Assembly (NCBI RefSeq): GCF_026712205.1 | Contig: NZ_JAPPUW010000012.1 | Coordinates: 62,001-126,000, forward strand | Reading direction: 5' to 3' | Source: Pelomonas aquatica | Lineage (GTDB): Bacteria; Pseudomonadota; Gammaproteobacteria; Burkholderiales; Burkholderiaceae_C | DNA: 64,000 nucleotides | Shown: positions 16,094-23,300 of the stretch, in pieces | Position numbering within the stretch: position 1 is the first letter of the stretch | Layout of the letters: every line of letters starts with the position of its first letter | The notes under the pieces: generated by a model | What the model was told of the DNA's origin: nothing | The model's input: the letters and a program-made list of their open reading frames with translations, nothing else | Database searches by the model: none | Program-made: the position numbers and the translations under genes

Positions 16094-17983
16094 TCACCTG
16101 TCGTTCTGCTTCTGCCGGTCGTCGCGCCGGTCCTGATGCGGGCCGTCCTGCCGGCCGCGCTGCGGGCCTTCGTCGCGCTGCTGGGCACGCTGCTGGACCT
16201 GGGGCTGCTGCGGTTGCGGCTGGGGTGCAGGCACCTGAACCCGCGGCGGCTCGGGCATGCGCTGGGGCTCCATCTGCGGCACGCGACGCTGCGTCTCCTG
16301 CTGGCGCTGCTGTTCTTCCCAACGCTGGCGTTGCTGCATCTCGTCGCGACGCTGCTGCTGCTCCTGCTGGCGCTGCTGCACGTCCTCGCGTCGTTGCTGC
16401 TCCTCGCGCTGCTGCTGGGCCCGCCACGGCAGGTTGCCGTCGCCGCGCTGCGGCTGCTCGATGCTCGGGCGCGGCTGGGCCGGCTGCACGGGCTGCTGGG
16501 GCTGCGGCACGACGGCCGGCGCGGGCAGCCGTGGCTCGAACCCGTGCGGGTTGTTGTTGTCGCGGCGCAGCGGCGTCTGGCCCGCCGCGCCGGCCTCGGG
16601 GCCGCGCGGCCATGCACGCCGCTCGGGCTCGGCCGGGCGTGTCGGCGCCACGGGCAGCATGGCCGCCAGGTCGCCGCGGCCGGGCGCGGCCGGCAGCGGC
16701 CGGGCCCAGCCGGGCTCGGCCTTGCGATCGGGGCCGCGCACGGGCATGGGCTGGATGGCCGCGCCCGGCCCTGGCAGCATGCTGACGGCCATCGGCACGT
16801 CGCGGTAGCGGTTGGGGCGCTGCACGGTGACGGGGTCGCGCAGATCGCGCGGGTCGTTGATGCGGCTCACATAGCGCGGGCTGTGGTAGTAGGAGGGCAT
16901 GTAGACCTCGCGCGGCGCCAGCGGATACCAGCCATAGCTCGGCGGCGCTGGGGGGCCGCCAAAGCCGATGCTGATGCCGACGCTGACCGTCGGCCCACCC
17001 ACCCAGCCGACCAGGGCCGGCGCGTAGACCGGGCGGTGCACATAGGGCCCCGGCGCCCAGCACCAGTGCCCGCCCCAGCTGACCCAGCGGCCGTAGTGGA
17101 AGGGCGCGAAGCCCCAGGGTGCGTCGTCCACCCAGGTCCAGCCCCAGTGGCGCGACCAGACCCAGTGGCCATAGCGGTAGGGCGCCCAGTCGGCGACGAT
17201 GAGGGTGGTCGGGATCCAGACGGTGCCGTAGTCGGGCGAGGCCTCCCAGCGGCCGTAGCGGTCCAGGTCCTCGGCGCCCGTCATCTCAGGCGACACATAG
17301 CGGGCCACGGGCCGGTCGCCCTCGTCGCGGCTCTCGCCCAACACCCAGTCGCCGAAGCCGTCGCCGTACAACGGGCCACGCTCGGCGCGCGGGCCGTCGG
17401 GCCACCAGAACTCGATCTGCTCGCCGGTGCCAACCCAGACCGGGTCGGCGCCGCGCGCCCAGTCGAAGCGCAGCCGCCCCTGCCAGACATAGGCCTTGCT
17501 GCCGCGGTCGAGCTGCTCCACGCGGTACAGGCCCTCGCGCTCGGGCCGGGCCGTGCCCTCGCGGGTGCGCAGCCGCGTCTCCATCGCGTTCTCGACGCTG
17601 CGCAGCCGCACGGCGACCTCGCCCCGGTCGATGTCCAGCAGGGTCTGGCCCTCGTCGAGCTGGCTCAGCGCCAGGTCGCTGCGCTCGTCGACCCAGATCG
17701 TCGTCGAGCCGACGCGCAGGCGGAGGCGGGCGCGGTCGTCGGTGCGCACGCGGTCGCCCTCGGCCACCGTCTGGTTGCGCGCCAGCCGCGTCCATTCGCG
17801 GTTCTCGTGGTCGAACAGCCAGGCATCGCCGACGACGCTGACGACGCGCGCGGCGCGCGCGGGCGGGTCGCGGTCGGCGTCCTGGGCCTTGGCGGCCGGC
17901 GCGATGGCGACCAGCAGGGCCAGCGCCAGCACGCGCCAGTGGCGGCGGGTCAGCACGAGCCTGGATTCGGTGGACGTGTTCAT
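16094..17983 (-). CDS. Secreted DUF6600/FecR-like protein with Pro/Gln/Arg-rich tail
   Basis: 629 residues. A signal peptide covers about residues 1-34 (cleavage near AAKAQ). Residues 40-170 resemble a FecR-type beta domain (VVSVVGDAWLFDH, GDRVRTDDRARLRLRVGSTT). Residues 215-330 carry repeated aromatic Tyr-Gly-x-Trp motifs (YGRWEASPDYGTVWIP, YGHWVWSRHWGWTWVDD, YGRWVSWGGHWCWAPG), typical of DUF6600. The last 230 residues are low complexity, Pro/Gln/Arg-rich and finally very basic. Role unknown; probably periplasmic or surface-associated. Confidence 0.82.
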   Translation of the reverse strand: MNTSTESRLVLTRRHWRVLALALLVAIAPAAKAQDADRDPPARAARVVSVVGDAWLFDHENREWTRLARNQTVAEGDRVRTDDRARLRLRVGSTTIWVDERSDLALSQLDEGQTLLDIDRGEVAVRLRSVENAMETRLRTREGTARPEREGLYRVEQLDRGSKAYVWQGRLRFDWARGADPVWVGTGEQIEFWWPDGPRAERGPLYGDGFGDWVLGESRDEGDRPVARYVSPEMTGAEDLDRYGRWEASPDYGTVWIPTTLIVADWAPYRYGHWVWSRHWGWTWVDDAPWGFAPFHYGRWVSWGGHWCWAPGPYVHRPVYAPALVGWVGGPTVSVGISIGFGGPPAPPSYGWYPLAPREVYMPSYYHSPRYVSRINDPRDLRDPVTVQRPNRYRDVPMAVSMLPGPGAAIQPMPVRGPDRKAEPGWARPLPAAPGRGDLAAMLPVAPTRPAEPERRAWPRGPEAGAAGQTPLRRDNNNPHGFEPRLPAPAVVPQPQQPVQPAQPRPSIEQPQRGDGNLPWRAQQQREEQQRREDVQQRQQEQQQRRDEMQQRQRWEEQQRQQETQRRVPQMEPQRMPEPPRVQVPAPQPQPQQPQVQQRAQQRDEGPQRGRQDGPHQDRRDDRQKQNDR

Positions 17984-18052
17984 GATGAGCCGATGCTCCT
18001 TTACCGCACGCTAACGCGCGGGGCGCCCGGTCGGTGGACGCCGCTTACAAAG

Positions 18053-18589
18053 TCAGTCGTCCGCGGCGGGATCGAGTTCGGGAAACAGCACGGACGTGTA
18101 GCCGAAGCGGCTGAAGTCGGTGACGCGCATCGGGTAGAGGATGCCGTCCAGGTGGTCGCACTCGTGCTGCACGACGCGGGCATGGAAGCCCTCGGCGATG
18201 CGGGCTATGGGCTGGCCGTCGGCGTCGAAGCCGGTGTAGCGGATGCGCTCGTCGCGCTCGACGACGCCGCGCAGGCCCGGCACCGACAGGCAGCCCTCCC
18301 AGCCCTCGCTGCGACCGCCCTCCAGCACCTCGATGACCGGGTTGATCAGCACGGTCGGCGGCACCGGCGGCGCATCCGGGTAGCGCGGGTTCTTCGCGTA
18401 GCCGAAGATGACCAGGCGCAGGTCCACGCCGATCTGCGGCGCCGCGAGGCCGGCGCCGCTGGCGGCGGCCATGGTTTCGAACATGTCGGCGATCAGCGCC
18501 TTCAGCCCGGGCGTGCCGAACTCGGCCACCGGCTGGGCGACGCGCAGCAGGCGCGGGTCGCCCATCTTCAGAATCTCGTGAACGGCCAA
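18053..18589 (-). CDS. def: Peptide deformylase
   Basis: 178-residue metalloenzyme that removes the formyl group from nascent proteins. All three motifs are present: [18 protein letters not shown] and QHECDHLDG (Cys and two His bind the metal, Glu is catalytic). Full length for the family. It is not next to fmt, so this may be a second deformylase in the genome. It is divergent from the MBL gene across 48 bases. Confidence 0.95.
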   Translation of the reverse strand: MAVHEILKMGDPRLLRVAQPVAEFGTPGLKALIADMFETMAAASGAGLAAPQIGVDLRLVIFGYAKNPRYPDAPPVPPTVLINPVIEVLEGGRSEGWEGCLSVPGLRGVVERDERIRYTGFDADGQPIARIAEGFHARVVQHECDHLDGILYPMRVTDFSRFGYTSVLFPELDPAADD

Positions 18590-18637
18590 GCGGGCCTCCT
18601 TCGGCTATCGTGCGGGCCGATTCTAGAAATCCTCCCT

Positions 18638-19594
18638 ATGCCCGACTTTCTCGAAGACCTCGGCCACGGCATCTACGCCATCGACACCGGCTTCCAGCGC
18701 CCGCGCTTCGACGCGGCCTATCTGATCGTCGAGAACGGCCGCGCAGCCTTCGTCGACACCGGCACCAACCACGCGGTGCCGCGCCTGCTGGCCGCCCTGG
18801 CCGCGCTGGGCCTGGCGCCCGAGGCGGTCGACTGGGTCATCCCGACCCATGTGCACCTGGACCATGCCGGCGGCGTGGGCCTGCTGATGCAGTCCCTGCC
18901 CAAGGCCCGCGCGCTGGTCCACCCGCGCGGCCTGCGCCATATGGTCGACCCCAAGGCGCTGTGGCTGGGCGCGCTGGCCGTCTACGGCGAGGAGGAGATG
19001 CAGCGCAGCTACGGCAAGCTGGTGCCGGTGCCGGCCGAACGCGCCGAGGCCAGCCACGACGAACAGCTGCTGATGCTGGCCGGCCGGCCGCTGCGCCTCA
19101 TCGACAGCCCCGGCCACGCCAGGCACCACCACGCGATCTGGGACGAACGCAGCCGCAGCTGGTTCACGGGCGACACCTTCGGCCTGTCCTACCGCGCCTT
19201 CGACGTCGACGGCCGCGCGTGGGTGCTGCCGACCAGCACGCCGGTGCAGTTCGAACCCGACGCGCTCAAGGCCACCGTCGCGCGGCTGCTGGCCGCCGGG
19301 CCGGTGGCCATGCAGGTCACGCACTACGGCCGCATCGGCTGCAGCGTGGACGAAGTGAAGCGCCTGGCCGCCCTGATGCTGGACCAGGTGGACGAAATGG
19401 TCGCGCTGGCCGAATCGCTGCGCGCCGCACCGGACCGGCACGAACGGCTGAAGGCCGGGCTGCTGGACGACTATCTCGCGCGGCTGCGCGCCCACGGCCA
19501 TGCGGCCGGTGCCGATGCCGCGGATTGGCTGGCGCTGGACGCCGAGCTGAACGCGCAAGGCCTGGAAGTCTGGTTGGATCGTCCAGCCCGCTGA
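18638..19594 (+). CDS. MBL-fold metallo-hydrolase
   Basis: 318 residues. The zinc-binding motif is THVHLDHAGG near residue 70, with further ligands in DSPGHARHHH and TGDTFG. The C-terminal 90 residues are helical and may be a domain contributing to substrate choice or dimer contacts. Relatives include glyoxalase II-like and lactonase-like hydrolases; substrate cannot be assigned. No clear ribosome binding site precedes the ATG. Confidence 0.88.
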   Translation: MPDFLEDLGHGIYAIDTGFQRPRFDAAYLIVENGRAAFVDTGTNHAVPRLLAALAALGLAPEAVDWVIPTHVHLDHAGGVGLLMQSLPKARALVHPRGLRHMVDPKALWLGALAVYGEEEMQRSYGKLVPVPAERAEASHDEQLLMLAGRPLRLIDSPGHARHHHAIWDERSRSWFTGDTFGLSYRAFDVDGRAWVLPTSTPVQFEPDALKATVARLLAAGPVAMQVTHYGRIGCSVDEVKRLAALMLDQVDEMVALAESLRAAPDRHERLKAGLLDDYLARLRAHGHAAGADAADWLALDAELNAQGLEVWLDRPAR

Positions 19595-19683
19595 CGGGGC
19601 GCCCCGCCCCGCCCCGGTGCGCGCCGCCGCACCGCCGCAGTGCCGCAAACCCACCCTGACCCGCCCCATGCCGTGGCGGGACG

Positions 19684-19700
19684 CTGGCACGCCTCTTGCG
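19684..19700 (+). promoter_or_regulatory. Sigma-54 promoter of nirBD
   Basis: CTGGCACGCCTCTTGCG fits the -24/-12 consensus (YTGGCACG-N4-TTGCW) with GG and GC exactly ten bases apart and only two minor mismatches. Expected transcription start is near 19711, giving a leader of about 150 bases before nirB. NtrC, encoded 5 kb downstream, is the natural activator. Confidence 0.8.
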
Positions 19701-19711
19701 CTGCCTGGGTT

Positions 19712-19823
19712 GGGCGGCGCGCGCGAGCCGCCGCCCATCCGATCCCATCGCCAACGGCGGCGACCCAGCGCAACGGCGCGACTCCTCTCAGGCCCCGCGA
19801 GCAGACAGCTGCCGACGGGGCCT
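19712..19823 (+). promoter_or_regulatory. Structured nirB leader
   Basis: Two inverted repeats lie in the predicted leader. The first is GGGCGGCG / CGCCGCCC right after the expected transcription start (19712-19736). The second is AGGCCCCG / CGGGGCCT (19790-19823) followed by a short pyrimidine run, resembling an attenuator. Nitrate/nitrite assimilation operons are often controlled by leader antitermination (NasR/NasT); the hairpins here do not clearly match the ANTAR motif, so any such control is only a possibility. Confidence 0.4.
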
Positions 19824-19861
19824 TCCTACTGGTGGCTCCGGCCTGCCTAGCCAAACTGACC

Positions 19862-22381
19862 ATGCACATCGTCCTCATCGGCCACGGAATGGTGGGCCAG
19901 AAATTTCTCGAATCCCTCGCGGACGGCCCGGCCGCCGCCGACGTGCAGGTGACCGTGCTGTGCGAGGAGCCGCGCCCGGCCTACGACCGCGTGCACCTGT
20001 CCGAGTTCTTCTCGGGCAAGTCGGCCGAGGACCTGTCCCTGGTGCCCGCCGGCTTCTTCGAGAAGACCGGCTTCAGGCTGCGCCTGGGCGCCAAGGTCGT
20101 GTCCATCGAGAGGCGCGACCACACGCTCAAGCTCGCCGACGGCGAGGTCATCCCCTACGACAAGCTGGTCATCGCCACCGGCTCCTACCCCTTCGTGCCG
20201 TCCGTGCCGGGGCGCGACCGGCCGCACTGCCACGTCTACCGCACCATCGAGGACCTGGAGGGCATGCAGGCCAGCGGCAAGGTCTCCAAGAGCGGCGTCG
20301 TCATCGGCGGCGGCCTGCTGGGGCTGGAATGCGCGAAGGCGCTGCGCGACATGGGCCTGCAGACCCACGTCGTCGAGTTCGCGCCGCGGCTGATGGCGGT
20401 GCAGATCGACGAGACCGGCGGCCGCGTGCTGCGCGAGAAGATCGAGGCGCTCAGCGTCCAGGTCCACACCAGCCGCAACACGGTCGAGATCACCGACGGC
20501 GCGGCGGCCCGCCACCGCCTCGTCTTCACCGACGGCAGCTGGCTGGAGACCGACATGCTGGTGTTCTCCGCCGGCATCCGCCCGCGCGACGAGCTGGCCC
20601 GCCAGTGCGTGCTGGCCACGGGCCCGCGCGGCGGCGTCGTCATCGACGACCACTGCCGCACGAGCGACCGCAACGTCTACGCCATCGGCGAGGTCGCGTC
20701 GTGGAACGAGCAGACCTATGGCCTCGTCGCGCCCGGCTACGAGATGGCGCGCGTGGCCGCCCGCCACATCGCCGGCGAGGCCGAGGCCGCCTTCCCCGGC
20801 GCCGACCTCAGCACCAAGCTCAAGCTCATGGGCGTGGACGTGGCCAGCATCGGCGACGCCCACGGCAAGACGCCCAAGTGCCGCAGCTACCAGTACGTCG
20901 ACGAGCGCAAGCAGGTCTACAAGAAGATCGTCGTCAGCGAGGACGGCGGGAAGCTGCTCGGCGCCGTGCTGGTGGGCGACGCGGCCGAGTACGGCACGCT
21001 GCTGCAGATGGCGCTGAACGGCATCAGGCTGCCGGCCGACCCCGAGTTCCTGATCCTGCCGAGCAGCGACGGCAAGGCCAAGGCCGCCATCGGCCCCGAC
21101 GCGCTGCCCGACACCGCCCAGCTCTGTTCCTGCAACAACGTCACCAAGGGCCAGATCTGCGCGGCCGTGGGCGAAGGCTGCGCCAGCATCGGCGACATCA
21201 AGGCCTGCACCAAGGCGGGCGCCACCTGCGGCGGCTGCGTGCCCCTGGTGACCCAGGTCATGAAGCTGGAAATGTCCAAGCGCGGCATGGCGGTGAACAA
21301 CCACCTCTGCGAGCATTTCCCGCATTCGCGCCAGCAGCTCTACCACCTCGTGCGCGTCGGCGGCATCAAGACCTTCGGCGAGCTGCTCGGCAAGCACGGC
21401 AAGGGCCTGGGCTGCGACATCTGCAAGCCGGCGGCCGCCAGCATCTTCGCGTCCTGCTGGAACGCCTTCGTGCTGGAACCCGAGCTGGCCAGCCTGCAGG
21501 ACAGCAACGACTACTACCTCGGCAACATCCAGAAGGACGGCAGCTACTCCGTCGTGCCGCGCATGCCGGGCGGCGAGGTCACGCCCGAGGGCCTGATCGC
21601 GGTCGGCCAGGTCGCGAAGAAGTACGGCCTCTACACCAAGATCACCGGCGGCGCGCGCGTGGACATGTTCGGTGCCCGCGTCGAGCAGTTGCCCTTCATC
21701 TGGGAAGAGCTGATCGCGGCCGGCTTCGAGAGCGGCCATGCCTATGGCAAGGCGCTGCGCACCGTGAAGAGCTGCGTGGGCAGCACCTGGTGCCGCTACG
21801 GCGTGGACGACTCGGTGGGCCTGGCCGTCGAGCTGGAGAACCGCTACAAGGGCCTGCGCGCGCCGCACAAGATCAAGTTCGGCGTGTCCGGCTGCACGCG
21901 CGAATGCGCCGAGGCCCAGGGCAAGGACGTCGGCGTCATCGCGACCGACAAGGGCTGGAACCTCTACGTCTGCGGCAACGGCGGCATGAAGCCCCGCCAC
22001 GCCGAGCTGATCGCCGGCGACCTGAGCAAGGCCGACCTGATCCGCACCATCGACCGCTTCCTGATGTTCTATGTGCGCACGGCCGACCGCCTGCAGCGCA
22101 CCAGCACCTGGCGCGACAACCTCGAAGGCGGCCTGGGCTATCTGAAGGACGTGCTGATCCAGGACAGCCTGGGCCTCGCCGCCGAGCTGGAGGCGCAGAT
22201 GCAGGCCGTCGTCGACAGCTACCAGTGCGAATGGAAGACCGCCGTCACGACGCCCGAGGTGCGCCAACGCTTCCGTTCCTTCGTCAACAGCGAGACGCCC
22301 GACGAGCAGATCGTGTTCGTGAAGGAGCGCGGCCAGATCCGGCCCGCGCGCGCCGAGGAACGCGACGAAGCCACCGTTTGA
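19862..22381 (+). CDS. nirB: Assimilatory NADH nitrite reductase, large subunit NirB
   Basis: 839-residue cytoplasmic enzyme reducing nitrite to ammonium with NAD(P)H. Order: FAD/NAD-binding pyridine nucleotide-disulfide reductase region (1-410; IGHGMVGQKF, VVIGGGLLGLECA), BFD-like [2Fe-2S] motifs (CSCNNVTKGQIC and CTKAGATCGGC, about residues 420-460), nitrite/sulfite reductase ferredoxin-like and 4Fe-4S/siroheme domain (550-790), with the cluster Cys in SCVGSTWCRYG and SGCTRECAEAQG. All cofactor residues are present. The in-frame sequence upstream of the ATG is non-homologous leader. Confidence 0.96.
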   Translation: MHIVLIGHGMVGQKFLESLADGPAAADVQVTVLCEEPRPAYDRVHLSEFFSGKSAEDLSLVPAGFFEKTGFRLRLGAKVVSIERRDHTLKLADGEVIPYDKLVIATGSYPFVPSVPGRDRPHCHVYRTIEDLEGMQASGKVSKSGVVIGGGLLGLECAKALRDMGLQTHVVEFAPRLMAVQIDETGGRVLREKIEALSVQVHTSRNTVEITDGAAARHRLVFTDGSWLETDMLVFSAGIRPRDELARQCVLATGPRGGVVIDDHCRTSDRNVYAIGEVASWNEQTYGLVAPGYEMARVAARHIAGEAEAAFPGADLSTKLKLMGVDVASIGDAHGKTPKCRSYQYVDERKQVYKKIVVSEDGGKLLGAVLVGDAAEYGTLLQMALNGIRLPADPEFLILPSSDGKAKAAIGPDALPDTAQLCSCNNVTKGQICAAVGEGCASIGDIKACTKAGATCGGCVPLVTQVMKLEMSKRGMAVNNHLCEHFPHSRQQLYHLVRVGGIKTFGELLGKHGKGLGCDICKPAAASIFASCWNAFVLEPELASLQDSNDYYLGNIQKDGSYSVVPRMPGGEVTPEGLIAVGQVAKKYGLYTKITGGARVDMFGARVEQLPFIWEELIAAGFESGHAYGKALRTVKSCVGSTWCRYGVDDSVGLAVELENRYKGLRAPHKIKFGVSGCTRECAEAQGKDVGVIATDKGWNLYVCGNGGMKPRHAELIAGDLSKADLIRTIDRFLMFYVRTADRLQRTSTWRDNLEGGLGYLKDVLIQDSLGLAAELEAQMQAVVDSYQCEWKTAVTTPEVRQRFRSFVNSETPDEQIVFVKERGQIRPARAEERDEATV

Positions 22382-22395
22382 ATGGAGCAGCAACC

Positions 22396-22719
22396 ATGAC
22401 CTACACCCCCGTCTGCCGCATCGACGACATCCTGCCCGACACCGGCGTCGCGGCCCGCGTCGACGACCGCCATGTGGCCGTGTTCCGCATCGGCGCCGAA
22501 CGCTTCCACGCCATCGACAACATCGACCCGCGCTCCGGCGCCAGCGTGCTGGCCCGCGGCCTCGTGGGCAACCTGGGCGAGCGCATCGTCGTCGCGTCGC
22601 CGCTCTACAAGAACCACTTCGACCTCAGCACCGGCGAGTGCCTGGAGGCGCCCGAGCAGTCGGTGCGCGCCCATGCCGTGCAGGTGCGGGACGGCCGCGT
22701 GCTGGTGGCCTTGAACTGA
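22396..22719 (+). CDS. nirD: Nitrite reductase small subunit NirD
   Basis: 107-residue Rieske-fold subunit that pairs with NirB. As is normal for NirD it lacks the Cys/His ligands of a true Rieske centre (the region reads IDNIDPRSGASVLARG and SPLYKNHFDLSTGEC). GGAGCAG precedes the ATG and it follows nirB by 14 bases, in the same operon. Confidence 0.95.
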   Translation: MTYTPVCRIDDILPDTGVAARVDDRHVAVFRIGAERFHAIDNIDPRSGASVLARGLVGNLGERIVVASPLYKNHFDLSTGECLEAPEQSVRAHAVQVRDGRVLVALN

Positions 22720-22738
22720 AAAGCGAGAGGAGCAAACC

Positions 22739-23170
22739 ATGGCCTACGTCGTCCCCACCGAGTTCGTCACCAGGATGGTGGACGCAGGTGAATCCAAGCT
22801 GCTGATGTCCACCCGCGACACGCTGATCCGCGCCTACATGGCCGGCGCCATCCTGGCGCTGGCCGCGGCCTTCGCGGTGTCGGTCAACGTCAACTCCGGC
22901 AACCCGCTGCTCGGCGCCCTGCTCTTCCCGGTCGGCTTCATCCTGCTCTACCTGATGGGCTTCGAGCACAGCATCGTCAACACGTTCCTGTTCCCGTCGG
23001 GCCTGATGCTGGGCGGCAAGTTCACGATCGCCGACTACATGATCTGGAACGAGATCCCCACCGTGCTCGGCAACCTCGTCGGCGGCCTGACCTTCGTCGG
23101 CCTGACGCTGTACTCGACGCACTACAAGACCGCACCGAATCTGAGCCCCTCGTCCGGTCGCGCTCGCTGA
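22739..23170 (+). CDS. Shortened formate/nitrite transporter (NirC/FNT family)
   Basis: 143 residues, against about 270-285 for FNT channels. Residues 1-70 match the family N-terminus through transmembrane helix 2 (STRDTLIRAYMAGAILALAA, GNPLLGALLFPVGF). From about residue 74 the sequence matches the family C-terminus, helix 5b onward (MGFEHSIVNTFLFPSGLMLG, IWNEIPTVLGNLVGGLTFVG). The middle, helices 3 and 4 and part of 5, is absent without a frame change. The result has about three hydrophobic helices, close to one structural half of the FNT inverted repeat. GAGAGGAG precedes the ATG. It may be non-functional, an assembly artefact, or a minimal channel. As nirC it would import nitrite for NirBD. 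Confidence 0.85.
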   Translation: MAYVVPTEFVTRMVDAGESKLLMSTRDTLIRAYMAGAILALAAAFAVSVNVNSGNPLLGALLFPVGFILLYLMGFEHSIVNTFLFPSGLMLGGKFTIADYMIWNEIPTVLGNLVGGLTFVGLTLYSTHYKTAPNLSPSSGRAR

Positions 23171-23180
23171 ACGCGGCGCA

Positions 23181-23258
23181 CCCAGCCGGTCCCCCGCGGG
23201 GACGGCGATGTTTGCGGCATTGAGCCGCAAACACATCGCCAGAGCGGGCCGGCTTGGG
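23181..23258 (+). promoter_or_regulatory. Large nested stem-loop between FNT and phosphatase genes
   Basis: The inner stem pairs GGCGATGTTTGCGGC with GCCGCAAA-CA-CATCGCC around a five-base loop, 15 bp with a two-base bulge (23204-23240). An outer stem pairs CCCAGCCGG with CCGGCTTGGG (one bulge). There is no T-tract, so it is not a standard terminator. It occupies most of the gap before the PP2C gene and may control its expression or stabilise the nir message. Confidence 0.6.
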
Positions 23259-23300
23259 AGCGGCCCGGCGCTCGGCCCGCAACACGGCAAAGCCACTGAC

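Noticed and set aside
16136-19594. Very long plus-strand open frame (over 1,100 codons) running antisense to the DUF6600 and deformylase genes
   Set aside because: Only its end (from 18638) is a real gene, the MBL hydrolase. The rest is antisense to well-supported genes and is low-complexity Arg/Ala/Gly sequence, an effect of high GC.
19640-19861. In-frame upstream extension of nirB
   Set aside because: It overlaps the sigma-54 promoter and leader hairpins and has no homology-like sequence; the family N-terminus starts at 19862.
23181-23258. Hairpin considered as a NasT/NasR ANTAR-type antitermination element
   Set aside because: The loop is five bases and lacks the paired hexaloop arrangement; it is also downstream of nirBD rather than in its leader.
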